DNA from: CAVQGZ01 sp942491665
GTDB lineage: Bacteria > Actinomycetota > Actinomycetes > Jiangellales > Jiangellaceae
DNA: 64,000 nt
Reading direction: 5' to 3'
Assembly (NCBI GenBank): GCA_942491665.1
Contig: CALOBR010000020.1
Location: 403,923-467,922 of the forward strand
A program made the translations under genes and the position numbers. The notes under the pieces were generated by a model, which was not told where the DNA came from, did not search any database, and saw only the letters and a list, made by a program, of their open reading frames with translations. The stretch's first letter is position 1. Each line of letters opens with the position of its first letter. This document shows, in pieces, positions 15,529 to 23,932 of this stretch.

Positions 15529-15942
15529 CTAGGGTATCGCGACCTGCGCGTGCTCGTGATCACGCAGCAGGTCGAGCAGCGCACGCGCGTACGCCTCAGC
15601 CGCCGTCTGGCCGTATCCGGTCACCTTCTCGGCGCGGCACTCGTACCCGTCCCCGGTTCGCCGCAGGCCTTCAAAGGCCGCGCCGAGGGCGTCGCGCAGC
15701 TGGTCTTCGCGAGGCATCCAGAGCGCCTCGTGAAACTCGACGCTGTCCAGCGCCCACTCCACCGTGCCGTTGAAGCCGAGCACCTCCCCTTGGGCGAAGC
15801 GGTGCACCTCGATGGTCATGTCCGAGAGCACGAACACGTCGCCGTCCATGTCCCGGTGCGGGAGCACGAAGTGGTCCCCGCGGGCGGGGTGCCACACCAG
15901 CCCCGCGGCAGCGAGCTGTTCGGCCAGGTCGACGCTGATCAT
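15529..15942 (-). CDS. Conserved hypothetical protein, 137 residues
   Basis: The protein has no signal peptide or membrane segment. The pattern LAEQLAAAGLVWHPARGDHFVLP, then VFVLSDMTIEVHRFAQGEVLGFNGTVEWALDSV, and the acidic-aromatic end is seen in actinobacterial proteins that are often mislabelled as pilus assembly protein CpaE; nothing here resembles the CpaE ATPase. It overlaps the start of its downstream neighbour in transcription order (deazaflavin reductase stop at 15939). Function unknown. Confidence 0.75.
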   Translation of the reverse strand: MISVDLAEQLAAAGLVWHPARGDHFVLPHRDMDGDVFVLSDMTIEVHRFAQGEVLGFNGTVEWALDSVEFHEALWMPREDQLRDALGAAFEGLRRTGDGYECRAEKVTGYGQTAAEAYARALLDLLRDHEHAQVAIP

Positions 15943-16457
15943 GCCCCCAGCCTCACCTGCGGATCGACCGGCCGCACGGCGAAGACCTTGATGTCTCGTC
16001 CGGTCTTGCTGCGGTACATCGCATACCCGGGGTAGATGTCGATCATCTGCGCCCAGACCTGATCGCGCTCAGCCGGGTCGGCGACCAGCCTTGCCACCAC
16101 GGGCGTGACGGTCTCGCCGATCTGCACCACGGCCTCGGGCGTCGCCTCCAGGTTCAGCGCCCAGGCGGGGTGGTGGGCCTGCCCGAAGTTGCTCCCGATG
16201 AGCAGGACGCCCTCGTCGGACGGCCCGTACAGCAGGGTCACCGTGCGCGCCTGCCCCGACTTGCGTCCCGTCGTGGTGAGCAGCAGCTGCGGTAGCCCGT
16301 AGTCGCCGAGCAGCCCGAAGCGTCCACCGGACGCCTGGAGCACCCGGGTGTCGAGCGGCGCCAATCGCGTCACCACGTAGGCGAACCACTGCTTCGTCCC
16401 GAGGTAGCGGAACACCGAGCGGCGTGACGGCAGACCGGGGCGCGGCAGGGTGATCAC
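15939..16457 (-). CDS. Deazaflavin (F420)-dependent nitroreductase family protein
   Basis: The core LLLTTTGRKSGQARTVTLLYG, then LLIGSNFGQAHHPAWALNLEATPEAVVQIG, matches the Ddn/deazaflavin-dependent nitroreductase (F420H2-dependent quinone reductase) family, small split-barrel proteins. These reduce quinones or nitro compounds with F420H2. GTG at 16457 is chosen because an ATG at 16493 would overlap the divergent Rieske gene start. The stop overlaps the next gene by 4 bp. The exact substrate is unknown. Confidence 0.85.
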   Translation of the reverse strand: MITLPRPGLPSRRSVFRYLGTKQWFAYVVTRLAPLDTRVLQASGGRFGLLGDYGLPQLLLTTTGRKSGQARTVTLLYGPSDEGVLLIGSNFGQAHHPAWALNLEATPEAVVQIGETVTPVVARLVADPAERDQVWAQMIDIYPGYAMYRSKTGRDIKVFAVRPVDPQVRLGA

Positions 16458-16491
16458 CGGGCCAGTATCGCCGGGACGTAGCCTCAATCCC

Positions 16492-16869
16492 ATGACTCGT
16501 CACCGCATCGGCACGCTGGCAGACTTCCCCGACGGCTCGGCAGAGGCGCGTGAGGTGGGCGGCACCGGTGTCGTCGTCTGGCGCGACGGCGACGACGTGT
16601 GCGTCGTGCGCAACCACTGCCCGCACCTGGGCTTGTCGCTGACCAAGGGGCCGGGAGGGGTGCACGCCGCCGACGGCGAGATCACCTGCCCGTGGCACAA
16701 CTCGAGATTCGACCTGTGCTCGGGACGCAACCTCGACTGGGTCACGGGAGTCGCCGGCCGCGGCACTCCGAAGTGGTCGCAGCGGCTCATCTCGATGGGA
16801 CGCTCCCCCTCCCCGCTCACCACGTACCCGGTCACCCGCGAGGGCGACGAGGTCTTCGTCGAGATCTGA
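16492..16869 (+). CDS. Rieske [2Fe-2S] ferredoxin-type protein
   Basis: The 125-residue protein holds the two Rieske ligand motifs, CPHLGLSL (C-x-H) and CPWHNSRFDLCSG (C-P-W-H), about 35 residues apart. It has no signal peptide, so it is a cytoplasmic ferredoxin-like electron carrier. Its start region overlaps the divergent deazaflavin reductase gene, so a shared promoter region is likely. Partner oxygenase or reductase genes are not next to it. Confidence 0.9.
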   Translation: MTRHRIGTLADFPDGSAEAREVGGTGVVVWRDGDDVCVVRNHCPHLGLSLTKGPGGVHAADGEITCPWHNSRFDLCSGRNLDWVTGVAGRGTPKWSQRLISMGRSPSPLTTYPVTREGDEVFVEI

Positions 16870-16931
16870 CGTGTCGCACCTCGCACGAGCCGGGCTGGTT
16901 CTGCGCTAGCCGCATCCTTACCCTTCACTTC

Positions 16932-17486
16932 GTGAGATCGCCTGGGACGGGAGCGGCGCGCTGGGCGCGCGCCGGTCTGCTGGCGCTGCTCACCGTCCTC
17001 ATCTCCGTCGGTGGCCACGCGCTGGCCGGGGGCACGGTCACCCTGTCGATGCCGCTGCTTCTCGGCGGGACCGCGCTCGGGGCGCTGTGCGTCGCCGCTG
17101 CGGACGTGCGCCGCTCGTTCGTCGAGATCGTCGGCGTCGTGCTGCTCGCCCAGCCGGTGCTTCACCTGCTGGCGTCGATGGGCGGACACGGGCACGCCGG
17201 CACCGGCACCGCATCTGGTGCTGTCGCCGCCGTCGGCCCCGGCATGGTGCTCGCTCACGTGGGCGCCGCCGTCGCCGTCAGCGTGCTGCTCGCCGACGCC
17301 GAGCGCGCGTTCTGGACAATGGCCGGGTTGATGCGTCCCGTGCGCGTCCCCGATGCCCCGCCCGCCTGCCGGCCTCCGGTGAGCGGGCTCGCCGTCGTCG
17401 ACCTCGCCCCGACGCCGCTGCACTCCGTCCGGCTGGTGACGGGTCGGTTCGGGCGAGCACCTCCGGTGGTGGCCGGCGCGCTGTAG
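16932..17486 (+). CDS. Integral membrane protein linked to copper chaperone
   Basis: The GTG at 16932 gives a 184-residue protein with about four hydrophobic helices (WARAGLLALLTVLISVGGHAL, TLSMPLLLGGTALGALCVAA, FVEIVGVVLLAQPVLHLLASM, AVGPGMVLAHVGAAVAVSVLLA). It also has a His/Gly loop GGHGHAG, which may bind metal. Proteins of this plan commonly precede PCu(A)C and DyP genes in actinobacteria. A role in copper delivery is inferred from the neighbours only; the family has no assigned function that I recognise. Confidence 0.7.
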   Translation: MRSPGTGAARWARAGLLALLTVLISVGGHALAGGTVTLSMPLLLGGTALGALCVAAADVRRSFVEIVGVVLLAQPVLHLLASMGGHGHAGTGTASGAVAAVGPGMVLAHVGAAVAVSVLLADAERAFWTMAGLMRPVRVPDAPPACRPPVSGLAVVDLAPTPLHSVRLVTGRFGRAPPVVAGAL

Positions 17487-17560
17487 CGCGCGCACGCCCC
17501 TGCCCGGCGGCCACCGATCGGCCCGCCGGGACCCACCACCGATTCTGACAAGGACACACC

Positions 17561-18109
17561 ATGACTTCTTCGCGTTCCCTGATGACCACCCGCCTGCTCC
17601 TGCTTCCGGCGGCCGCCCTGCTGGCGGCTCCCCTCGTCGCCTGCGGCGACGACGACGCCGACACCGACGCCGCCACGACCGAGGGCGCCGTCACCGTCGA
17701 CGACGCGTGGGTGAAGGCGAGCGAGGGCGAGATGACCGGCTCGTTCGGCGTCATCTCCAACTCCGGCGACGCCGACCTCACCGTCGTCTCGGCCACCACG
17801 ACCGCGTCCGACAGGACGGAGCTGCACGAGGTCGTCATGATCGACGGCGAGATGAAGATGCAGGAGAAGGGCGGCGGCTTCGTCGTGCCCGCCGGTGGCG
17901 ATCACGTTCTCGAGCCTGGGGCCGACCACGTGATGGTCATGAACCTGCAGGAGCCGATCGCCGCGGGCGACAGCATCGACGTGACGCTGGTGCTCGACGA
18001 CGGCAGCGAGGTCACCTACTCCGCTCAGGCGCGCGAGGCCGAGGTGGGCGACGAGGAGTACGTGCCGAGCGAGACCATGGACGCCGACATGGAGGGCGAG
18101 GGCAGCTGA
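17561..18109 (+). CDS. Copper chaperone PCu(A)C lipoprotein
   Basis: The 182-residue protein has a lipoprotein signal peptide with lipobox LVAC (Cys28). The PCu(A)C domain carries the copper-binding set ELHEVVMIDGEMKM and GGDHVLEPGADHVMVMNL, that is His/Met pairs at both ends of the site, followed by a Met/acid-rich tail (ETMDADMEGEGS). PCu(A)C proteins carry Cu(I) outside the membrane, in many bacteria to cytochrome c oxidase. It is part of a plus-strand group with the membrane protein before it and DyP after it (16 bp gap). Confidence 0.92.
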   Translation: MTSSRSLMTTRLLLLPAAALLAAPLVACGDDDADTDAATTEGAVTVDDAWVKASEGEMTGSFGVISNSGDADLTVVSATTTASDRTELHEVVMIDGEMKMQEKGGGFVVPAGGDHVLEPGADHVMVMNLQEPIAAGDSIDVTLVLDDGSEVTYSAQAREAEVGDEEYVPSETMDADMEGEGS

Positions 18110-18125
18110 GGCTGCCGGAGGAGTC

Positions 18126-19352
18126 ATGACTGACACCACGCCGAACGACGGCGGTCTGTCGCGGCGGCGCTTCCTGCGTGGAGGCGCCGCCGCGGCGGGC
18201 GGTGTCGCGCTTGCCGCCGGTGGCTACGCCGCGGCTCACGCGACCGAGCCATCCCCACCCGAGCCTGATGCCGCCGGGCAGGCCGTCGAACCGTTCCACG
18301 GCCCACACCAGGCCGGCGTCGCGACGTCCGCGCAGGCCGTCGGTACCTTCATCGCGTTCGACCTGCTGCGCGACACCGACGTCGAGGCGCTGCGCCGGCT
18401 GATGCTGCTGTGGACCGAGGACGGACGGCGGCTCACCCAAGGCACGGCGACGCTCGCCGACACCGAGCCCGAGCTGGCCATGGTTCCGGCCCGGCTCACC
18501 GTGAGCGTCGGGTTCGGCCCGGGCGTGTTCGACCTCGACGGCCTGGGCGACCAGCGTCCGGACTGGCTCGAGCCACTGCCCGCCTTCCCCACGATCGACC
18601 AGCTGGAGGACCGCTGGAGCGGTGGTGACCTGCTGCTGCAGCTCGGCGCCGACGACCCGACGACGCTCAGCCACGCGCAACGCATGATGACCAAGTCGGC
18701 ACGCCCGTTCGCCACCGTGCGCTGGGTGCAGCCCGGGTTCACCCACAGCCCCGGCACCGTTCCGCCCGGTTCCACCCCACGCAACCTCATGGGCCAGGTC
18801 GACGGCACGGCCAACCCGCAGCCGGACACGCCGGAGTTCGACCAGATCGTCTGGACGGCCGACGGCCCCGACTGGGTGCGCGGCGGCACCGGCATCGTGA
18901 TTCGCCGCATCCGCATGGAGCTCGACACCTGGGACGCCATGGAGCGCGACGACAAGGAGCAGGTGATCGGCCGTCGGCTCGACACGGGCGCTCCCCTCAC
19001 CGGGGCACAGGAGCACGACGTCCCCGACTTCGAGGCAGTTGGGCCGGACGGGCTGACCGTCATCCCCGACTTCGCCCACATCCGCATGGCGCACAGCGAC
19101 TCGCCCTCGATGCAGTTCTTACGAAGGCCTTTCAGCTTCGACAACGGTCTGCTCCCCGATGGGCGTCCCGACGTCGGGCTGCTCTTCGTCGCCTACGCCG
19201 CCGAGCTGAGCACGCAGTTCGTGCCGATCCAGCAGCGGCTTGCCGAGAACGACCTGTTCAACACGTGGACGACGCCGATCGGGTCGGCAGTGTTCGCACT
19301 GCCACCCGGCTGCGAGCCCGACGGCTATCTCGGCGACACGCTCCTCGCATGA
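18126..19352 (+). CDS. DyP-type haem peroxidase, Tat-exported (EfeB-like)
   Basis: The 408-residue protein starts with a Tat signal (LSRRRFLRGGAAAAGGVAL). The peroxidase domain shows GQVDGTANP, the GxxDG distal motif with the catalytic Asp, and FAHIRMAHSDSP, which contains the proximal haem histidine region. DyP peroxidases of this export type act on the outer face of the membrane, some in the EfeUOB iron system. Here no EfeU or EfeO gene is adjacent. The partner is a copper chaperone, as in several actinobacterial clusters. Confidence 0.93.
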   Translation: MTDTTPNDGGLSRRRFLRGGAAAAGGVALAAGGYAAAHATEPSPPEPDAAGQAVEPFHGPHQAGVATSAQAVGTFIAFDLLRDTDVEALRRLMLLWTEDGRRLTQGTATLADTEPELAMVPARLTVSVGFGPGVFDLDGLGDQRPDWLEPLPAFPTIDQLEDRWSGGDLLLQLGADDPTTLSHAQRMMTKSARPFATVRWVQPGFTHSPGTVPPGSTPRNLMGQVDGTANPQPDTPEFDQIVWTADGPDWVRGGTGIVIRRIRMELDTWDAMERDDKEQVIGRRLDTGAPLTGAQEHDVPDFEAVGPDGLTVIPDFAHIRMAHSDSPSMQFLRRPFSFDNGLLPDGRPDVGLLFVAYAAELSTQFVPIQQRLAENDLFNTWTTPIGSAVFALPPGCEPDGYLGDTLLA

Positions 19353-19433
19353 GGTCGGCGACACGGCGGTGACGGCCCCCGCGGGCCGGCAGCCCGTCCG
19401 AACCGCCCGCGTCCCTGAGGCATCCTGACCCGC

Positions 19434-21224
19434 ATGCTCGTCACCGCAGTCGCGTTTCTGGCCGGCATCGTCTCGGTGCTGACGCCGTGCGTGCTGCCGC
19501 TGCTTCCCGCACTGCTCGCCGTGTCGAGCACCGGCGACCGACGCCGCTCGATCGGCCTGGTGCTGGGCATCATCACCTCGTTCAGCATCGGGCTCGTGGC
19601 CCTCACGGCTCTGTTGTCGGCCGCCGGGTCGGTGGGCGACTGGCTGCGCTGGGTGGCGGTCGCGCTGCTCGTCGGCATCGGCCTGATGTTCCTCGTCCCC
19701 GCCGCGAAAGACCGGGTCGAGGCGTGGACGTCGCGTGCCATCGCAAGGATTCGTCCCGGTGGCGTCGACACCACCACCACGGGCTTCGGCGGCGGGCTCG
19801 TCGCCGGCCTGGCACTCGGCGTGGTGTGGACACCGTGCGCCGGACCGATCCTGGCCGCAGTCGCCGTCGCGGCCGCGCAGGACGAGCTGGGGGTGCGCTC
19901 GCTCGCCACGCTCGCCGCGTTCGTGATGGGCATGGCGATCCCGCTGACCGCGATCACGTTCGGCGGCCGGCGCGCCGGAGTGTGGCTGCGCACCCGGCTC
20001 GGCGGTCGGCGTCTCGACATCGCAACCGGCACAGTGCTGCTCGTCACCGCCGCACTCATCGCCTCCGGCCTCGACCTGCAGTTCAACCGGTGGGCGGCCG
20101 AGAACACTGCCTTCACCACGACGGTCACGGCCGACCTCGAAGCGTCCGCCCTCTCGTCGACCACCGCCTCGAGTGGCGAGACCATCGACCTCAGCCCAGC
20201 CGGGCTCGAGGCCAACGGGTACCCCGAGGTCGACGAGCTCACCGACCTGGGGCCCGCCCCCGCGCTCGCCGGCCTTGGACCGTGGTTCAACACCGCCACT
20301 GGCGAGCCGCTCAGCAATGACGACCTCGCCGGCAACGTCGTGCTCGTCGACTTCTGGACGTACTCCTGCGTCAACTGCCTGCGCACCCTGCCCTACCTGC
20401 GGGCATGGCAGGACGCCTACGCCGACGACGGGCTGGTCATCGTCGGGGCGCACGCACCTGAGTTCGCGTTCGAGTCCGTGCCGGCCAACGTCGAGAGAGC
20501 CGTCGACGACCTGGATGTCACCTGGCCGGTCGCGCTCGACAACGACTTCACCACCTGGAGCGCCTTCCACAACCGGTACTGGCCCGCGAAGTACCTGATC
20601 GACCGGGACGGCACGCTGCGCTACGCCCACTACGGCGAGGGTGCCTACGACCGCACCGAGCAGCACATCCGCACACTGCTCGGGACAGCCGCAGCCCCGA
20701 CCGGCGAGACACTGGCCGGCGACGATGTCGCCGACGAGGCACCGCAAGGCTCGTTGCTGGCCGGGGCCTTCACCGAGGGCCAGACACCGGAGACGTACCT
20801 CGGCTACCAGCGCGGCAAGCGCTTCGCCGGACGCCTGGCCGATGACCCGGCCACGGTGCTGCTCGCCGACGAGCAGGCCACCTACGTCGGCCCGGAGGGC
20901 CTCGACCGGCACTTCTGGACGTTGGCAGGCGAGTGGACGCTCGAGGACGAGCGCTCGGTAGCCGGGGCGGACGCGGACCTCTGGCTGCACTACTACGGCC
21001 GGGACGTCTTCTTGGTGATCGGCGACACCGACGAGGCCCGCGCCGCGTCGTCCGAGCCGGCCGTCGTCGTCTCCGACGACCAGGGGCCAGGTGGCACGAC
21101 CGTGCGGCACCGCATCGACTCCCAACGCCTGTTCGTGCTGCGCGACACCGACGACGCGGTGGACGGGCTGATGCACCTGACAGTGCCTGCCGGCGTAGCC
21201 GTCTACGCGTTCACGTTCGGCTGA
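19434..21224 (+). CDS. dipZ: DipZ-like CcdA/thioredoxin fusion protein
   Basis: The 596-residue protein combines an N-terminal CcdA domain of about six helices (starting FLAGIVSVLTPCVLPLLPAL and including VVWTPCAGPIL, each with a conserved redox Cys) with an exported TlpA/thioredoxin-like domain. The latter has FWTYSCVNCLRTLPYL, a CxxC centre. A further C-terminal beta domain (about residues 440-596) follows, as in mycobacterial DipZ. It carries reducing power from cytoplasmic thioredoxin to envelope proteins. Downstream of PCu(A)C and DyP it may keep the copper chaperone or haem enzymes reduced; this is inference from position. Confidence 0.9.
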   Translation: MLVTAVAFLAGIVSVLTPCVLPLLPALLAVSSTGDRRRSIGLVLGIITSFSIGLVALTALLSAAGSVGDWLRWVAVALLVGIGLMFLVPAAKDRVEAWTSRAIARIRPGGVDTTTTGFGGGLVAGLALGVVWTPCAGPILAAVAVAAAQDELGVRSLATLAAFVMGMAIPLTAITFGGRRAGVWLRTRLGGRRLDIATGTVLLVTAALIASGLDLQFNRWAAENTAFTTTVTADLEASALSSTTASSGETIDLSPAGLEANGYPEVDELTDLGPAPALAGLGPWFNTATGEPLSNDDLAGNVVLVDFWTYSCVNCLRTLPYLRAWQDAYADDGLVIVGAHAPEFAFESVPANVERAVDDLDVTWPVALDNDFTTWSAFHNRYWPAKYLIDRDGTLRYAHYGEGAYDRTEQHIRTLLGTAAAPTGETLAGDDVADEAPQGSLLAGAFTEGQTPETYLGYQRGKRFAGRLADDPATVLLADEQATYVGPEGLDRHFWTLAGEWTLEDERSVAGADADLWLHYYGRDVFLVIGDTDEARAASSEPAVVVSDDQGPGGTTVRHRIDSQRLFVLRDTDDAVDGLMHLTVPAGVAVYAFTFG

Positions 21225-21230
21225 CCGACC

Positions 21231-21249
21231 CACCCCTGCCGCCGGGGTG
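21231..21249. terminator. Hairpin between dipZ and the convergent SpoIIAA-like gene
   Basis: CACCCC and GGGGTG pair around TGCCGCC, with flanking GACC/GGTC adding a weaker outer stem. It is short and lacks a T-run. Confidence 0.45.
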
Positions 21250-21270
21250 CCCGGTCACGCTCGATGCGCG

Positions 21271-21627
21271 CTAGCGGCTCACCCACTGGATAGCGTCGTC
21301 CAACCGGTCGGTGCGAAACGTCTTGAGTCGTGCCGGCACGAACATCGAGCCGATCGGCGCCATGCGCCGCAGCCAGCCTGCGTCAGTGACCACGCCGAGG
21401 CGCGACCACTCACGGCGCTCGAGCACTCCGGCCGACGCCGTGCGCCAGTCGCCTTCTGCGTAGGCGAAGTCGTGGTCGACGATGGCGAGAACCCGCAACG
21501 ACTCGGTGCTGTCCAGCCAGCCGTCGAGGGCGGGCCGTACGACGGCGGAGTACTCGTCGGGCGTCACGATCCCGCCGGCTCGCAGGCCGAAGACGCCGTG
21601 GCCGACGTCGTCGACGAGCTCGATCAT
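21271..21627 (-). CDS. SpoIIAA-like/STAS-fold protein
   Basis: The 118-residue protein starts at ATG 21627, which has AGGAGG in front (21633-21641). The sequence (GHGVFGLRAGGIVTPDEYSAVVRPALDGWLD..., RVLAIVDHDFAYAEGDW, then WLRRMAPIGSMFVPARLKTFRTDRLDDAIQWV) fits the SpoIIAA-like family, which has a STAS-related fold. Such single-domain proteins have no settled function. It stands alone, divergent from the acyl-CoA-binding protein gene. Confidence 0.8.
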   Translation of the reverse strand: MIELVDDVGHGVFGLRAGGIVTPDEYSAVVRPALDGWLDSTESLRVLAIVDHDFAYAEGDWRTASAGVLERREWSRLGVVTDAGWLRRMAPIGSMFVPARLKTFRTDRLDDAIQWVSR

Positions 21628-21749
21628 CTGCTGGTCCTCCTGTCCGCGTGGCGCGCGGAGACTCAAGGATAGCGATCCACGAACCACCTCCCCATGTCCA
21701 GAGTCGGCCCTAGGCTGCCCCTTCTACGGTCCCGCCGAGAGGAGCCCCC

Positions 21750-22007
21750 ATGAGCGACGTGGACGCCGAGTTCACCCAGGCCCAGCAGGACGTACAGGCG
21801 ATGTCCGACGACCCCGGCAACGAGGCGAAGCTCAAGATCTACGCCCTGTACAAGCAGGCCACGAGCGGTGACGCGTCGGGCAAGAAGCCGGGACGCTTCG
21901 ACATGGTCGGCCGGGCGAAGTACGACGCATGGTCGAAGGTCAAGGGCTTGTCGTCTGATGAGGCCAAGCAGCAGTACGTCGACTACGCCCGGTCGCTGGG
22001 GGCCTAG
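21750..22007 (+). CDS. Acyl-CoA-binding protein (ACBP)
   Basis: The 85-residue protein is a clear ACBP: FTQAQQDV, then LKIYALYKQATSGDASGKKPGRFDMVGRAKYDAWSKVKGLSSDEAKQQYVDYARSL, including the KYDAW and YKQAT motifs that contact acyl-CoA. ACBPs bind long-chain acyl-CoA in the cytoplasm. They are universal in eukaryotes and scattered in bacteria. It begins 13 nt after a GAGGAG-type ribosome binding site and precedes the decarboxylase gene by 23 bp. Confidence 0.93.
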   Translation: MSDVDAEFTQAQQDVQAMSDDPGNEAKLKIYALYKQATSGDASGKKPGRFDMVGRAKYDAWSKVKGLSSDEAKQQYVDYARSLGA

Positions 22008-22030
22008 CGCACCCAGATAGCGTCCGGGCC

Positions 22031-23461
22031 ATGTCGCACATGAGCCCGGAGGAGTTCCGGACCCACGGGCACCGGCTGGTCGACTGGGTGGCCGACTACT
22101 GGGAATCGCTGGACTCCCGTCCGGTGCACAGCGACGTGCTGCCCGGCGACATCCGAGCCCTGCTGCCCGAGCACGCCCCCGAGCAGCCGGAGGCGTTCGA
22201 CGCGGTGCTCGACGACCTCGACCGGGTCGTGGCCGGCGGGCTCACCCACTGGCAGGCCCCGGGATGGTTCGCCTACTTCCCTGCCAACGCGTCGTTCCCG
22301 TCCATCCTCGGCGAGCTCGCCGCGGCCGGCCTGGGCCAGCAGGGCATGCTGTGGTCCACCAGCCCGGCCGCCACCGAGATCGAGGCCCACGTGCTCGACT
22401 GGCTCGTAGACCTGCTTGGGCTGCCCGAGACGTTCACGACGACGGGGCGCGGCGGCGGCGTCATGCAGATGAGCGCGTCGGACTCCACGCACACCGCCCT
22501 GGTCGTCGCCCGCGAGCAGGCCCGGGGCCGCACCGACGGGGACGGGCGCCACCCCAGCATCGACGACCTCGTGGTCTACGCCTCGACCCAGGCGCACTCC
22601 TCGGTGGAGAAGGGCGCCCGGGTCGCCGGGTACCGCCACGTCCGGCTGGTCGACGTCGACGAGGCGTACGCGATGCGCCCGGACGCACTGGCCGCGGCGG
22701 TCGAGTCCGACGTCGAAGCCGGGCTCACCCCGGCTGTCATCGTCTCGACCGTCGGCACCACCGGCACGACCGCGCTGGACCCGCTTCGGGCGATCGCCGC
22801 CATCGCGCGGCCTGCCGGAATGTGGCACCACGTCGACGCCGCCTATGCCGGGTCGGCCATGATCTGCCCCGAGCTGCGCTGGATGCAGGATGGCGTCGAC
22901 CTCGTCGACAGCTATACGTTCAACCCGCACAAGTGGATGTTCACCAACTTCGACGCCAACGTCCTCTACGTCGCCGACCGGGCGCCCCTGCTTGCGACCC
23001 TGTCGATCCTGCCGCCCTACCTGCGCAACGCGGCCAGCGAGTCAGGTGCGGTCATCGACTACCGCGACTGGCACGTCCCCCTTGGACGGCGCTTTCGCGC
23101 CCTCAAGCTCTGGTTCGCACTGCGGTCCTACGGGGCCGACGGCATCCGCCACCACATTCGTGAGCACATCGCCTGGGCGGCGACGCTGCGCGAACGCCTC
23201 GACGCCGACCCGCGGTTCACGCTCATGGCCCCGAGCCCGCTGGCGCTGGTGACCTTTCGGCATAGCGCTGGGGCCGAGGCGACCCAGCGGCTGGTGGAGG
23301 CGATCAACACCTCCGGGCACTCCTATGTCACGGCGTCCGTCCTGGACGACGAGCCGTTCGTGCGCGTCTCGATCGGCGCCACCACGACGCGTGAGCAGCA
23401 CGTCGACCGGCTCTGGCACCTGATCGACGACGCCGCCGAGCCAGCGGTAGCCCCCGCATGA
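22031..23461 (+). CDS. PLP-dependent aromatic-L-amino-acid decarboxylase family
   Basis: The 476-residue protein is a group II decarboxylase: WQAPGWFAYFPANASFPSILGEL, the TTGRGGGVMQMSASDST region, the HVDAAYAGSAMICPELR block with the PLP-binding Asp, and SYTFNPHKWMFTNFD with the Schiff-base lysine at residue 301. Homologues act on tryptophan, tyrosine, phenylalanine or DOPA. The ending NASFPS/GYVTAS type loops do not let me choose among them. The stop overlaps the start of the DUF3592 gene by 4 bp. Confidence 0.92.
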   Translation: MSHMSPEEFRTHGHRLVDWVADYWESLDSRPVHSDVLPGDIRALLPEHAPEQPEAFDAVLDDLDRVVAGGLTHWQAPGWFAYFPANASFPSILGELAAAGLGQQGMLWSTSPAATEIEAHVLDWLVDLLGLPETFTTTGRGGGVMQMSASDSTHTALVVAREQARGRTDGDGRHPSIDDLVVYASTQAHSSVEKGARVAGYRHVRLVDVDEAYAMRPDALAAAVESDVEAGLTPAVIVSTVGTTGTTALDPLRAIAAIARPAGMWHHVDAAYAGSAMICPELRWMQDGVDLVDSYTFNPHKWMFTNFDANVLYVADRAPLLATLSILPPYLRNAASESGAVIDYRDWHVPLGRRFRALKLWFALRSYGADGIRHHIREHIAWAATLRERLDADPRFTLMAPSPLALVTFRHSAGAEATQRLVEAINTSGHSYVTASVLDDEPFVRVSIGATTTREQHVDRLWHLIDDAAEPAVAPA

Positions 23462-23859
23462 GCCCCCGCGCCCGCATCTGGCTCTTCGCCGGCCTCGCGT
23501 TCGCCTTGCTGATCGCCGCCGGCGTCGCGTACGTGCAACCCAACCGGGTCGTGCTCACCGGCACGGCGACGGTCGCGGAGGTGCTGGAGTCGCAGCAGGG
23601 CGACCCGTCGACTATGACCGTCCAGTTCACCACCGAGGACGGGCAGCAGGTCGAGGCGACCACCAGCAAGCTCTACGGGCTTCCCCCGGAGGGGGCCGCC
23701 GTGCTCGTGCGCTACGACCCGGACGCCCCCACCAGCACCGTCGTCGCCGAGGAGTACCGCGAGTCCAGCCCGGTCGCCACGGTGCTGGTGATCGCGTTCA
23801 CCGCGAGCTTCGGGGCCGCCGTCATCACATGGCGCCGCTCGCGCGCCTCCCAGCGGTAG
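23458..23859 (+). CDS. DUF3592-type small membrane protein
   Basis: The 133-residue protein has a hydrophobic helix near each end (IWLFAGLAFALLIAAGVAYV and VATVLVIAFTASFGAAVITW). Between them lies an exported beta domain (GTATVAEVLES...TVQFTTEDGQQVEATTSKLYGLPPEGAAVLVRYDPDAP). That is the layout of DUF3592 proteins. It is coupled by ATGA overlap to the decarboxylase gene. Function unknown. Confidence 0.75.
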   Translation: MSPRARIWLFAGLAFALLIAAGVAYVQPNRVVLTGTATVAEVLESQQGDPSTMTVQFTTEDGQQVEATTSKLYGLPPEGAAVLVRYDPDAPTSTVVAEEYRESSPVATVLVIAFTASFGAAVITWRRSRASQR

Positions 23860-23932
23860 CCCCGCGGCGCCCGTCCCCGGCGTCAAGGCGGCATCTGAGC
23901 AGCCAGGGCTGCCCGAACCGCACCCTGAGCAC

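Noticed and set aside
15529..15942. Pilus assembly protein CpaE
   Set aside because: The label is used for this kind of protein in databases, but there is no Walker-type ATPase motif or receiver domain and no pilus gene nearby.
19119..21233. A 704-residue open frame on the minus strand opposite dipZ
   Set aside because: Shadow of dipZ codon bias; Gly/Arg/Glu-rich with no domain, start signal or conserved motif.
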